A stretch of DNA of 42,963 nt from Candidatus Cryptobacteroides merdigallinarum (lineage in GTDB: Bacteria; Bacteroidota; Bacteroidia; Bacteroidales; UBA932), in the NCBI GenBank assembly GCA_017694655.1, contig JADIMQ010000072.1, positions 1 through 42,963 of the forward strand, written 5' to 3'. The position numbers and the translations under genes are program-made. Shown in pieces: positions 15,414 to 25,306 of the stretch (the stretch's first letter is position 1; the number at the start of each line of letters is the position of its first letter). Below the pieces are notes generated by a model. The model saw only the letters and a list, made by a program, of their open reading frames with translations, was not told the origin of the DNA and searched no databases.

Positions 15414-18400
15414 ATGGATAAAATCGTATTCATAGATACAGAAGTCGACCCCTCGACAAGACAGGTGCTCGATATAGGCGGAGTCAAGCAGGACGGGGCA
15501 GAATGGCACCGTCCTTCACTTACCGGCTTTGCCGACTTCATGCGGGGATCTGAATATGTATGCGGACACAATATCCTTGGACATGACCTGAAATATGTCA
15601 GGGATGCAGTCTTGGATGCCGGGATAAATCCGGACAATGCCATAGACACCCTGTATCTCTCTCCCCTGCTGTTCCCAAGAAAGCCATATCACAAACTTGT
15701 GAAGGACGACAAGCTGCAGACAGATGAAATCAACAATCCCCTGAATGATTCCCTGAAGGCGAAGGACCTCTTTTCCGATGAGGTTGCAGCGTTCGGAAAA
15801 CTTGACAATGAACTGAAAGAAATATATTACCGTCTTACAGGTGAAAGCCGGGAATTCGGGGCATTCTTCAGATATATAGGATATACCGGCAGGCAGGTGC
15901 CAGATCCCGAGTCCAGAAGCACATTTCTGCAGGGCATCAGGAATATTTTCCGTCCCTGGAACCTTGCAGACGATATAAGAAGATATTTTAGGGATAAAAT
16001 ATGCTCCAGGGCAGACCTTGACGGCATGATAAAGTCAAAACCTGTAGCCCTTGCTTATTCCCTTGCCCTGATAAATACTTTTGCAGAAGACAGCGCAGGC
16101 CGTTCTGTCTCTCCCCGGTGGGTCCTGTATAATTATCCTGAAGTCGAGCAGATAATGTTCCGTCTCCGCAGTACCCCGTGCCTGGAAGGATGCCCTTACT
16201 GCAACAAGGCCCTGGATATCCGTTCGGGACTGAAACGCTGGTTCGGATTTGATTCGTTCAGGAATTATGGAGGGGACCCCTTACAGGAAAAAGCGGTAAG
16301 GGCGGCTGTGGAGAACAAGTCTCTCCTTGCCGTGTTCCCGACCGGAGGAGGCAAATCACTTACTTTCCAGCTGCCGGCACTGATGGCAGGTGAGAGCACG
16401 GGAGGACTGACAGTAGTGATTTCCCCTCTGCAGTCGCTTATGAAAGACCAGGTGGATAATCTTGAATCAAAGGGCATTACAGAAGCCGTCACAATCAACG
16501 GCCTGCTTGACCCCATAGAAAGGGCGAAATCGTTTGAGCGGGTTGAGGACGGGTCTGCATCAATACTTTACATAGCCCCGGAATCACTGCGGTCCAAATC
16601 TGTCGAGAGGCTGCTCCTCAACCGCAATATAGCACGTTTCGTGATCGATGAAGCCCATTGTTTCTCATCCTGGGGTCAGGATTTCAGAGTGGATTATCTT
16701 TATATCGCTGAATTTATCAACAACATCGAGGAGCAGAAAAGATTGCCTGACAGTATTCCCGTGTCGTGCTTTACAGCCACGGCCAAGCCACAGGTCATAG
16801 ATGATATATGCAGGTATTTCAAGGACAACCTTCACCTGGACCTCCAGCTTTTCACGACGGATGTATCGAGGACCAACCTTCACTACACAGTCCTCCCTGC
16901 ATCGGGAGATGAAGAAAAGTTCCTGACTCTCCGGAGACTGCTGGAACAGAGGGAATGTCCTGCCATTGTATATGTGACACGGACGAAGACTGCGGAAAAA
17001 CTTGCAGACAAACTGGTGCGGGACGGATTTTCCGCCAAGGCTTACCATGGAAAGATGACCCCGGATGTGAAGATATCCAACCAGAATTCGTTCATGTCCG
17101 GAGAGACGAGGATAATTGTCGCGACATCGGCATTCGGCATGGGAGTCGACAAGAGCGATGTAGGTCTGGTTGTGCACTACCAGATTTCCGATTCTCTTGA
17201 AAACTATGTCCAGGAAGCCGGCAGGGCTGGGAGGGATGAACGGATAGAAGCTGAATGCTATGTGCTGTTCAATGAGGATGACCTTTCAAAACATTTTCTG
17301 CTCCTCAACCAGACAAAGCTGACCCTCAAGGAGATCCAGCAGGTATGGAAAGCCATAAAGGACCTTACCCGGATACGCTCTACAGTGTCTGATTCGGCTC
17401 TTGAAATAGCACGGAAGGCAGGATGGGATGACAGCATGACGGATATCGAGACAAGGGTCAGGACTGCCATAGCCTCACTTGAGAGGGCTGGTTATCTGAA
17501 AAGGGGGCAGAATATGCCGCGCATATTTGCAACAAGTATCCTTGCTGCAACCGCACAGGAGGCCATAGACAAGATAGAGACATCTTCCCGTTTCGAGGAT
17601 AAGGAAAAGACTCAGGCGGTACGTATCATCAAAAAACTTATCTCCAGCCGCAGCAGACAGCAGACCGGTGATGATACTCCGGAGGCGAGGGTAGATTATA
17701 TAAGTGACCATCTCGGGATAACAAAATCAGATGTAATCCATATAATCAATCTCCTCAGGGAAGAAAAGATACTGGCGGACACCAAAGACCTTTCCGCCTA
17801 TATCCTGGAGAACGAAAAATCAAACAAGTCCCTGAAAGTTCTGGAAGCCTTCTGTGAGACAGAACGTTTCCTTTCAGAATTCCTGGATTATGATGAAGAG
17901 GCTGTCCTGGACTTCAAGGCCCTGAATGAGAAGGCAGAGGCTGCCGGGGACAAAGGAGTGGATATCAGCAGAATCAAGACCACACTTAATTTCTGGAGTG
18001 TCAAAGGAATAATACGCAAGCGCCAGGCTTCTGGCTCAAGGAACCATCTGTCCGTGAAGTGTACTGTCCCGAAAGAAAGACTCAAGTATACGATGCAACG
18101 CAGGCATGCCCTGTCGGAATTCATTGTCAATTATCTCTATGGCAAAGTGCCGCAAGAAGTCCGCAGAACAGAAAACGCAGACAGGGACAATGCTCTCCTG
18201 GTGGAATTTTCTGAACTGGAACTGAAGGATGCATATCTTAATTCCATTGCGTCCTTTTCAGAAGAAGTGACCTGCGAGGAAATCGAGGACGCCCTTTTCT
18301 ATCTGGTGCGTATACGGGCCATGAGGATAGAAGGTGGTTTCCTTGTCATCTACAACGGGATGAAAATAGAACGTCTGGAAAAAGACCTCAAGAAAAAATA

Positions 18401-20414
18401 CAAGGTAGAAGATTACAGGGCGCTGAACGATTTCTATAACAACAAGATCCAGCAGATACACATTGTAGGGGAGTATGCAAGGAAGATGATAGATGACTAT
18501 AACGGTGCCCTGCAGTTCGTCAGCGACTATTTCAGCCTGAACTACCAGAGTTTCCTGAATAAATATTTCAACGGAAGGAAAGAAGAGATTTCAAAGAACA
18601 TCACCCCGTCAAAGTTCAAGAGCCTTTTCGGAGTGCTCTCCCCTACTCAACTAAAGATAATAAATGACAAGACGGCAAAATATATCGTAGTTGCCGCAGG
18701 TCCTGGAAGCGGCAAGACCAAGGTACTTGTGCACAAGCTCGCATCTCTGATGCTGCTGGAGGATGTACGGCATGAGCAACTTCTGATGCTGACATTTTCA
18801 AGGGCGGCTACGACGGAGTTCAAGCAGCGTCTATATGACCTGGTCGGAGGTGCTGCATCCTTTGTGGAGATAAAGACTTTCCATTCATACTGTTTTGACC
18901 TCCTGGGAAGGATAGGAAGTGTGGAGAAATCTGACGATGTAGTGGAAACGGCAGTCAGGAAGATACAGGACAATGAGGTAGATATTAGCCGTATTACAAA
19001 GACCGTCCTCGTGATAGACGAAGCCCAGGATATGGACAGGAATGAATTCAACCTGGTGAATGCGCTGATGGCCAGGAATGAGGACATGAGGGTAATTGCA
19101 GTAGGTGATGACGACCAGAATATCTATGAATTCAGGGGCTCTGATCCGAAGTACATGGAAATGATCATGAATGCCGAAGGCGCCGTGAAATATGAACTGT
19201 CGGAAAATTTCCGGAGCAGAAAGAATCTTGTTGAATTCTCGAACAGTTTTGCCGCAACAATAAACCACCGCATTAAAAGATACCCGATAGTGTCCAGACG
19301 CCAGGAGAACGGAAACATAGCACTTGTGCATTACAACAGCACCAATCTGGAAGAGCCAGTTGCGGATGCTGTCATGCATACAGGTACGTCGGGCTCGGTC
19401 TGCGTCATGACGAGGACAAATGACCAGGCATTGCGGATTGCAGGGCTGCTTGCAGGAAAGGGCATCCGGGCAAAGCTTGTCCAATCCGGGGACAGGACGT
19501 TCCGACTGTACAATCTGGCGGAGCTACGGTTTTTTATGGACATGATAGGAATGTACAAGGATGGGGCGACTGTTGATGAAGAGGTCTGGGATGATGCCAA
19601 ACGTGCCCTTGAAGACAAGTTCGGACGCAGCAGGAATCTGGAACTTTGCAGGAAACTGATCTCGGTGTTTGAGTCCGAATATAGGAAGAGCCGGTACAAA
19701 TCCGACTTCTCAACCTTCGTGTGGGAATCTTCGGTAGAGGACTTTACCGACGCCGACGCTTCTTCCGTATTTGTCTCCACCATACACAAGGTGAAGGGAA
19801 AGGAGTTCTCAAATGTCTTCCTGATGCTGGATAATTTCACCTGTGTCAGGGACGAGCAGAAACGCCAGCTATATGTGGCCCTGACCAGGGCAAAGGACAA
19901 TCTATACATACATCTGAATACAACCCTGTTCGACGGGATCCGGGCCGAAGGGCTTGTCCGGACCGATGACCACAAGACATATCAGGAACCGCAGGACATG
20001 ATACTTGTACTGACCCACAAGGATGTGAACCTCGAGAGCGCCAAATCCGGACAAGGGGTTATCTCGACTCTTGTCGCAGGTGACAGACTGGAGATAGAGG
20101 GCAAGAAACTGACTTCCGGCGGACGTTTTGTCATGTATCTTTCCAACGCGTTCGTATCTGATTATGAGAATCTGGTCAGGAACGGATACATGACTGATAA
20201 CGTGGAAGTCAATATGGTCGTATACTGGAAGAATGCCGACATGAACAAAGAACTCATGATCGTCCTTCCCGAAATACATCTTGTCAAAAAGGCGGGGTCA
20301 CCGGAGCAGACCGGAGGGACGCCACGACTTCAGCCTGTTCTCGGCAAAGACGATAAGACAGGACAGGATATAGTACACGATGATCTGTACAGTAAGGGCG
20401 ACAAGCTGGGGTGA
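15414..20414 (+). CDS. DEDD exonuclease-RecQ-UvrD fusion helicase
   Basis: This 1666-residue protein joins three activities. Residues 1-160 resemble a DnaQ-type DEDD exonuclease (Asp8-Thr-Glu10, then GHNILGHD with His52 to Asp58). Residues about 285-700 are a RecQ-type helicase with Walker A TGGGKS (310-315), D412-E-A-H415 and the RecQ-specific CFSSWGQDFR, plus helicase motifs such as YVQEAGRAGRDER. Residues about 1075-1530 are a UvrD/Rep-type helicase with GPGSGKT (Gly1096), D1202-E-A-Q-D, VSTIHKVKGKEF and LYVALTRAKD. A tail of about 100 residues follows; it looks disordered at its end. Large multi-helicase proteins of this type occur in Bacteroidota and are usually annotated simply as RecQ. 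The gene has its own promoter. Role: DNA repair, or possibly defence, as it sits beside the island. Confidence 0.9.
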   Translation: MDKIVFIDTEVDPSTRQVLDIGGVKQDGAEWHRPSLTGFADFMRGSEYVCGHNILGHDLKYVRDAVLDAGINPDNAIDTLYLSPLLFPRKPYHKLVKDDKLQTDEINNPLNDSLKAKDLFSDEVAAFGKLDNELKEIYYRLTGESREFGAFFRYIGYTGRQVPDPESRSTFLQGIRNIFRPWNLADDIRRYFRDKICSRADLDGMIKSKPVALAYSLALINTFAEDSAGRSVSPRWVLYNYPEVEQIMFRLRSTPCLEGCPYCNKALDIRSGLKRWFGFDSFRNYGGDPLQEKAVRAAVENKSLLAVFPTGGGKSLTFQLPALMAGESTGGLTVVISPLQSLMKDQVDNLESKGITEAVTINGLLDPIERAKSFERVEDGSASILYIAPESLRSKSVERLLLNRNIARFVIDEAHCFSSWGQDFRVDYLYIAEFINNIEEQKRLPDSIPVSCFTATAKPQVIDDICRYFKDNLHLDLQLFTTDVSRTNLHYTVLPASGDEEKFLTLRRLLEQRECPAIVYVTRTKTAEKLADKLVRDGFSAKAYHGKMTPDVKISNQNSFMSGETRIIVATSAFGMGVDKSDVGLVVHYQISDSLENYVQEAGRAGRDERIEAECYVLFNEDDLSKHFLLLNQTKLTLKEIQQVWKAIKDLTRIRSTVSDSALEIARKAGWDDSMTDIETRVRTAIASLERAGYLKRGQNMPRIFATSILAATAQEAIDKIETSSRFEDKEKTQAVRIIKKLISSRSRQQTGDDTPEARVDYISDHLGITKSDVIHIINLLREEKILADTKDLSAYILENEKSNKSLKVLEAFCETERFLSEFLDYDEEAVLDFKALNEKAEAAGDKGVDISRIKTTLNFWSVKGIIRKRQASGSRNHLSVKCTVPKERLKYTMQRRHALSEFIVNYLYGKVPQEVRRTENADRDNALLVEFSELELKDAYLNSIASFSEEVTCEEIEDALFYLVRIRAMRIEGGFLVIYNGMKIERLEKDLKKKYKVEDYRALNDFYNNKIQQIHIVGEYARKMIDDYNGALQFVSDYFSLNYQSFLNKYFNGRKEEISKNITPSKFKSLFGVLSPTQLKIINDKTAKYIVVAAGPGSGKTKVLVHKLASLMLLEDVRHEQLLMLTFSRAATTEFKQRLYDLVGGAASFVEIKTFHSYCFDLLGRIGSVEKSDDVVETAVRKIQDNEVDISRITKTVLVIDEAQDMDRNEFNLVNALMARNEDMRVIAVGDDDQNIYEFRGSDPKYMEMIMNAEGAVKYELSENFRSRKNLVEFSNSFAATINHRIKRYPIVSRRQENGNIALVHYNSTNLEEPVADAVMHTGTSGSVCVMTRTNDQALRIAGLLAGKGIRAKLVQSGDRTFRLYNLAELRFFMDMIGMYKDGATVDEEVWDDAKRALEDKFGRSRNLELCRKLISVFESEYRKSRYKSDFSTFVWESSVEDFTDADASSVFVSTIHKVKGKEFSNVFLMLDNFTCVRDEQKRQLYVALTRAKDNLYIHLNTTLFDGIRAEGLVRTDDHKTYQEPQDMILVLTHKDVNLESAKSGQGVISTLVAGDRLEIEGKKLTSGGRFVMYLSNAFVSDYENLVRNGYMTDNVEVNMVVYWKNADMNKELMIVLPEIHLVKKAGSPEQTGGTPRLQPVLGKDDKTGQDIVHDDLYSKGDKLG

Positions 20415-21515
20415 AGCCATCGTCAGGCCGGCTCCGGCGGTGTTCATGTTTATGAACGCCCTTACGGCGAAGGTGGACGGGAACAGATACGAAAACGCTT
20501 TCCAGAATCCAGGGAAGCTGCTTTCCGGCCAGGAGAAGCCGGTCAGGAACAGGCAGACTGGCGACATGAAGAGGAACAGCACGAAGACGGTCTCCCGGCG
20601 GCGTATAAGGGCGCTGAATGTAAGGCTGAACACCACGCATGCCGATACATAGAACAGGAGCAGCACAAAAATCTCCGGGAAACCGCAATTCTGCGGCAGG
20701 CCGAACATCTTCGGGACAAGCACGGCTACATAGACCCCTATAGCCATGTATATCAGCCAGTAGGCCGCACCCCTGCCGGCAACCGTACGGGACAGGCCGC
20801 GCCCCTTCAGCGACACCGGAAGGACGGAAATGCTGCGCTTCTCCTCCCTCATGGTCCCGGTAAGCATCGACATCCCGTAAAACATCGTCTGCTGGATGAC
20901 AAGCAGGAGCACGGCGGAGAGAAAGAAGATATTGTAGGAAAAGGCCCTGTTGTAGGGCAGGTTCTCCTCGTAACGGACAGGCTGCACGAGGCGGGAGACA
21001 TCCTCCCTGCCGTAGCCTGCGGCAGAAAACCGCGATGCCTGTATGGCGCGCATCTCGTCGAGCATCACCATATTCACCCCCATAGTAAGGTTCTTGTAAT
21101 ACAGGAAACTGCTCATGTCCGCGTACGTGGACACCGTGGCCTGCTGCGCCGACGCGATCTTCTCCTCGAAGTCCGACGGGAACATCACTATCCCCTTCAC
21201 CTTCCTCTGCTGCATCAGCCTCTCGGCCTCAGTCATGTCCGCACACTGGAAAGCCACGTGCAGCTCCCTGGTAGCGTCGAGTTTCCGGGTGAAGCCGCGG
21301 CTGGCCGGACTGCCGCAACGGTCCACCACAGCAACGGGCATGTCGTCCACGGAACTGTTGCCGTAGATAAGGCCATAAAGGACAGGATAGGCCAGGCCCG
21401 CCAGGAAGAATATTATCAGCACCCCGCTGTCACCGAAGATGTAGACAAGCTCCTGCGTAAACACCGAATACCAGTCCCGGCACCATTGCCCTATATATGA
21501 TATGACTCTTTTCAT
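20298..21515 (-). CDS. ABC-2 type membrane permease (distal)
   Basis: This 405-residue inner-membrane protein has an N-terminal helix (GVLIIFFLAGLAYPVLYGLI), a large periplasmic domain (about 45-180) and five or more C-terminal helices, the YhhJ/YbhR-type ABC-2 layout. ATG 21515 fits the family's length; an in-frame ATG at 21551 is possible. The last 117 bases overlap the convergent helicase gene on the other strand. It is the last gene of the TolC-HlyD-permease-permease operon and pairs with the permease at 21605, so the two probably form a heterodimer. No ATPase gene is present in the operon. Confidence 0.85.
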   Translation of the reverse strand: MKRVISYIGQWCRDWYSVFTQELVYIFGDSGVLIIFFLAGLAYPVLYGLIYGNSSVDDMPVAVVDRCGSPASRGFTRKLDATRELHVAFQCADMTEAERLMQQRKVKGIVMFPSDFEEKIASAQQATVSTYADMSSFLYYKNLTMGVNMVMLDEMRAIQASRFSAAGYGREDVSRLVQPVRYEENLPYNRAFSYNIFFLSAVLLLVIQQTMFYGMSMLTGTMREEKRSISVLPVSLKGRGLSRTVAGRGAAYWLIYMAIGVYVAVLVPKMFGLPQNCGFPEIFVLLLFYVSACVVFSLTFSALIRRRETVFVLFLFMSPVCLFLTGFSWPESSFPGFWKAFSYLFPSTFAVRAFINMNTAGAGLTMASPQLVALTVQIIVYYILSCLIVFAENRLKSWRPSGLLR

Positions 21516-21604
21516 GATAACCAAAGCAGGTCCCCTCCGATTAATATTCATACCCTCCCTTTCCCCGGATATTCCGGGAAGAGTCCAGGGTCCGCGCCGG
21601 AGAC

Positions 21605-22774
21605 CTATTTGCGCGGATAGTTCTGTAAGACATACGCCTTCTGCAGACGTCTGTACACGAGCGGAGGCAGGAACATGAACATCAGCAGGTACACCGCCTG
21701 CATGTACCATCCCCCGAAACCTCCGGCGAAAATCGCCTCCTGTACGAACATCTGGTAAAAATGCCTCAACGGGAAAAGAGCGGCCAGGCCCTGCACCGCC
21801 GCAGGCATGGCCTCCACAGGAAACGTGAACCCGGCGAGAGAGAATCCGAGCACACTGTACAGGGCCGAAATGCTTATCGCAAGCCTCAGCACAGGCAGCG
21901 TGCCTATGATGAAGAAGGCCACCGACTCGCAGGCAAGCACCAGGAGCAGGGTCCCGAGCATCATGTTCCAGACCGAGCCGGCCATAGGGAACCCGGCCCA
22001 TCCGTACAGCACGAGGTTGCAGGACACACCTATGGCCGTAAACAGGACAGTGTACGGTATCAGTTTCCCTATCATGGCCGCGGACATGGAACCGCCGGCC
22101 TTCCCGAGAAGATGTCTCGAAGTACCGTATTTCAGCTCCGAACCGAGGGCATAGACAGTGACAAGTATCACGATGGCCTCGAGAATACCGGGAAGCAGCA
22201 CATTGGTTAGATAGACCCCGTAATCGGTAGTCACGTTCCCTATCTGGTGCGCATCTATCGTGACCGGCTGGATGAGCCCGGCTATCTCCTCCTCGCCCAT
22301 CCCCTTGGCCCTGAACAGTTCCCGCTGCACCGCACCCGAGGTCAGGTTCACCATGGAAAGAAGATTCTTGTAGGAGAGTGCACCCCCGACAAAATACAGG
22401 GAGTTCACATAGAATGCCAGGACCGGCTGCCTGCCGGAAAGCACATCTTCGCAGAACCCTTCCGGAATCACGATGAAGGCATCTATCTCACCGGTCTGCA
22501 GAGCCTTGCGCGCCTCGGTATAAGACGCGAAGCCCACTGTCTTCCCGAGTTCGGTCGCATCGGTCTGCCTGATGAAATTCCTCGAAAGCGAGGAATTGTC
22601 CATATCCACCACACCCGTGGGCAGGTCCTTGGGAAAACCGTCCCGGAGCAGGGTCAGGAAAAATATGCAGCAGAAGGTCATCACCCCCACGGAAGCGAGC
22701 AGATAGACCGGACGCTGCCTCATCAGCCGCAGCTCCCTGAAGACCACGGCCCTTATTCTGTCTGTAAATCTCAT
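21605..22774 (-). CDS. ABC-2 type membrane permease (proximal)
   Basis: This 389-residue permease has the same layout as its downstream neighbour: N-terminal helix (LLASVGVMTFCCIFFLTLL), periplasmic domain with a VVDMDNSSLSRNF segment found across ABC-2 exporters, and a block of C-terminal membrane helices. It exports an unidentified substrate, such as a drug or lipid, through the HlyD and TolC components encoded just upstream. The two permeases resemble each other weakly, as expected from an old duplication. Confidence 0.88.
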   Translation of the reverse strand: MRFTDRIRAVVFRELRLMRQRPVYLLASVGVMTFCCIFFLTLLRDGFPKDLPTGVVDMDNSSLSRNFIRQTDATELGKTVGFASYTEARKALQTGEIDAFIVIPEGFCEDVLSGRQPVLAFYVNSLYFVGGALSYKNLLSMVNLTSGAVQRELFRAKGMGEEEIAGLIQPVTIDAHQIGNVTTDYGVYLTNVLLPGILEAIVILVTVYALGSELKYGTSRHLLGKAGGSMSAAMIGKLIPYTVLFTAIGVSCNLVLYGWAGFPMAGSVWNMMLGTLLLVLACESVAFFIIGTLPVLRLAISISALYSVLGFSLAGFTFPVEAMPAAVQGLAALFPLRHFYQMFVQEAIFAGGFGGWYMQAVYLLMFMFLPPLVYRRLQKAYVLQNYPRK

Positions 22775-22822
22775 TTCAACTCTTTCAGGATGTGAGCCGG
22801 GGGTTCACCCCGGACACACGTG

Positions 22823-23824
22823 TCAATTTTCCTGTCTGTCCACGACAATGGCCGTCATGCCCGGGAGCAGCCCCGGTATGGGCCTGTCCGGGACACTCCT
22901 CACCTCGAAAGTCCTGGCATCGAAGCTGCCGGTATCGAGAGTCGCCCTCCAGGTGGCATAGGATTCGAGGACACAGATATAACTTACCGTAGTCCTGTAC
23001 TCGGCATCCCCGAGGGCAGGTACCCTGACCATGAGCCTGTCCCCTATCCTGAGCCCGTGCAGCATATCTTCCCTGATATTGAAGGTGAACCACGCATCGT
23101 CAAGGTCGGTGACCGACATCACCGGAGCCCCCTGCCCGACAAGTTCCCCCGGTTTCGGGAACCTGGCCGAGATTATCCCGTCGGCAGGGGCAGTGAGATA
23201 GAGCTCCCCAAGATAGGACTCCACTTCCCGCAGGGCTGCAGACGCCTGGTCCACAAGGGCGACAGCCGTTTCCCGGTCTTCTTTCCTGGCCCCGTTCACG
23301 GCCATTTCATACTGGGACTTCGCCGCTGCGCATGTAGCCTTCGCAGCCTTGTACTGGGCAGACACCTCATCGTATTTCTGGGCGCTCACCACCTTCTGCT
23401 CATAGAGCCTGGTCGTCCTGTCAAAGGACTTCTTCATCACCTCCTCCCCGGCAAGAGCCTGCTGCCACAGCTCGTATGCCGCGGCTATCTGTTCCTGCCT
23501 TGCCCCGGTCAGGGCCTTGTCCTTCTGCGCTTCGGCGGCGGACTTTACGGCAAGGGCCTGCGCCAGCTTGGCCCTGACTTCAGGACTGTCTATCTCCACG
23601 AGGGTGTCCCCCTTGTGGACGAAATCACCTTCCCCGGCATAGAACTGCCCTATCCTTCCGGGCACCTTGCCCGAGACACGGTATTCCGTGGCCTCGGCCT
23701 GCCCCTGTATAACAGGCGGTTCCGGTCTTGAAACTATGTATCCCGTCATGGCTACCGTGACCACCACGGCCAGCAGTACAATGATTCCTGCCAGCAGATT
23801 GTAACTTTTCCTTGGTTTTTCCAT
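22823..23824 (-). CDS. HlyD-family membrane fusion protein
   Basis: This 333-residue periplasmic adaptor has one N-terminal membrane helix (about 10-32), a split lipoyl-like domain (PGRIGQFYAGEGDFVHKGD and LYLTAPADGIISARFP), a long alpha-hairpin with heptads between about 90 and 205, and a beta-barrel end (GLLPGMTAIVVDR). It bridges the inner-membrane permeases and the TolC channel. It lies between those genes with short gaps on both sides. Confidence 0.92.
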   Translation of the reverse strand: MEKPRKSYNLLAGIIVLLAVVVTVAMTGYIVSRPEPPVIQGQAEATEYRVSGKVPGRIGQFYAGEGDFVHKGDTLVEIDSPEVRAKLAQALAVKSAAEAQKDKALTGARQEQIAAAYELWQQALAGEEVMKKSFDRTTRLYEQKVVSAQKYDEVSAQYKAAKATCAAAKSQYEMAVNGARKEDRETAVALVDQASAALREVESYLGELYLTAPADGIISARFPKPGELVGQGAPVMSVTDLDDAWFTFNIREDMLHGLRIGDRLMVRVPALGDAEYRTTVSYICVLESYATWRATLDTGSFDARTFEVRSVPDRPIPGLLPGMTAIVVDRQEN

Positions 23825-23845
23825 TTCCTTTGTCTTTTTAAAACG

Positions 23846-25306
23846 TCATTTCGACGAATCCGTCACACTGAAATCCTGCGGGACCGCCGACATCTCGGCC
23901 AGCCCGATTTCCCCGGCCACCACCTGAAGGGCGACACCGGCATCAATATACTCCGAATGAGCCTGCATCCATGCGGTCTGGGCCGCGAGCACCGTATTGG
24001 CCGGCACCACCCCTTCGGTGTACCCTACCGTGGCAGTACGCAGATTCTCCTCGGCACACTCAAGATTGCTCCTGGCCATATCCAGTTTCCCGGACGCCTC
24101 CTCGCGCCTCTGCCTGAGCTGCTCCACCTGAAGGGAAATCTTCTCTTTCGCATCCTCTATCCGGTAGCTTGTCATCACAGCCTCGGCCTTTGCCTTCCGG
24201 ACTTTCTGCATGGCCTCGCAGCCATGTATTATAGGGATGTCCACTGCCACACCTACATTGAACATACCCCCGAAATCATTCCGGAAGCTATGGTACATGT
24301 TGGGGTTTGTCACCACATAGCCGGCTGTTAACGCTATCCTGGGCATCATGTCGGCCCTCGCGATGGCCACCTTCCTGCCGTAGATCTGCCCGGCAATCTC
24401 AAGGCTGCGTATTTCCGGCCTTGCCGCGAAAATCTCCTCAAGGCTCTTGTCCGCCGCAGGTCCCGGCACCGGGACGGCCCCGAGACCTTCGTCAGCCAGC
24501 TCGATATCGCTCCCTATCTCCATCCCGCAGAGCTGGCAAAGCAGCATCTTGCTCAGCACAAGCCCGTTGGAAGCCTTTGTCAGGAGCATGTCGGCCTCGT
24601 TGGCCTTCACTTTCACCGACAGGAGATCCGCCCTTGTAGCCATGCCCTCGGCCTCCATTATCTCGGTATCGCGGAGCATCTGGTGAAGAAGGTCGGCATA
24701 GTCCTGTGCAAGCCTTTTCTTTCCTGATATGGACACTGTCTGCCAGTAGGCGTTGTCAACCTGGGATATGACATCGTTGCGCCCGGTCTCGTACTGTGTC
24801 TCCGCCAGGTCCTGCGCGAGCCGCGCCATCTTGTTGGCCGCTATTATCTTCCCGCCCATGAACACAGGCTGCTTCAGGTTTACGGAACCGATGACGACAT
24901 TCTGTATGTCGAGCCCGAAAGCCTTGTCTATCTCCTGTCCTATCTCATTCAGGCGGGCAGCCGCATCCGTGGAAGTCAGGCTCCCGATATACCGGAACAG
25001 GTCCGGCATAGCATCCTGCATGGATGTCCCGAGACCGGCAAGGGCGTCCGAGACATTTTCCGGCAGCAGGCTCAGGTTCCTGCTGTTGTAAAAGTAAGCC
25101 CCGCCTGCGGAAATGTCAGGGAAATAGTTCGCCATGGCTATCTTCCTGTCATATTCCGCTATGACGATTTTCTGCCTGGCTATTTTCAGCCCGTTGTTGC
25201 TGGCTATGGCCGAGTCGCGGCATTGCTGCAGGGTGAATGTCTCCGCCCAGGCTGCTCCCGGCGATATGGTCAGCAGGATTGCCGGGATGATTGTCTTCAT
25301 TTTCAT
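23846..25306 (-). CDS. TolC-family outer-membrane efflux protein
   Basis: This 486-residue protein starts with a signal peptide (MKMKTIIPAILL, cleavage near AWA-E) followed by TFTLQQCRDSAIASNN, the standard start of TolC proteins. Two long coiled-coil repeats with R-x-D/R-A-D motifs (RADLLSVKVKANEAD, ARADMMPRIALTAGY) show the usual internal duplication. ATG 25306 is used because it begins the signal peptide; the in-frame ATG at 25327 would add seven residues before it. It is the first gene of the export operon, facing away from the AraC gene. Confidence 0.92.
   Translation of the reverse strand: MKMKTIIPAILLTISPGAAWAETFTLQQCRDSAIASNNGLKIARQKIVIAEYDRKIAMANYFPDISAGGAYFYNSRNLSLLPENVSDALAGLGTSMQDAMPDLFRYIGSLTSTDAAARLNEIGQEIDKAFGLDIQNVVIGSVNLKQPVFMGGKIIAANKMARLAQDLAETQYETGRNDVISQVDNAYWQTVSISGKKRLAQDYADLLHQMLRDTEIMEAEGMATRADLLSVKVKANEADMLLTKASNGLVLSKMLLCQLCGMEIGSDIELADEGLGAVPVPGPAADKSLEEIFAARPEIRSLEIAGQIYGRKVAIARADMMPRIALTAGYVVTNPNMYHSFRNDFGGMFNVGVAVDIPIIHGCEAMQKVRKAKAEAVMTSYRIEDAKEKISLQVEQLRQRREEASGKLDMARSNLECAEENLRTATVGYTEGVVPANTVLAAQTAWMQAHSEYIDAGVALQVVAGEIGLAEMSAVPQDFSVTDSSK

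Noticed and set aside
21516..22001. A much longer start for the distal permease
   Set aside because: The extension overlaps the proximal permease in another frame and has no permease features. ATG 21515 begins the conserved sequence.
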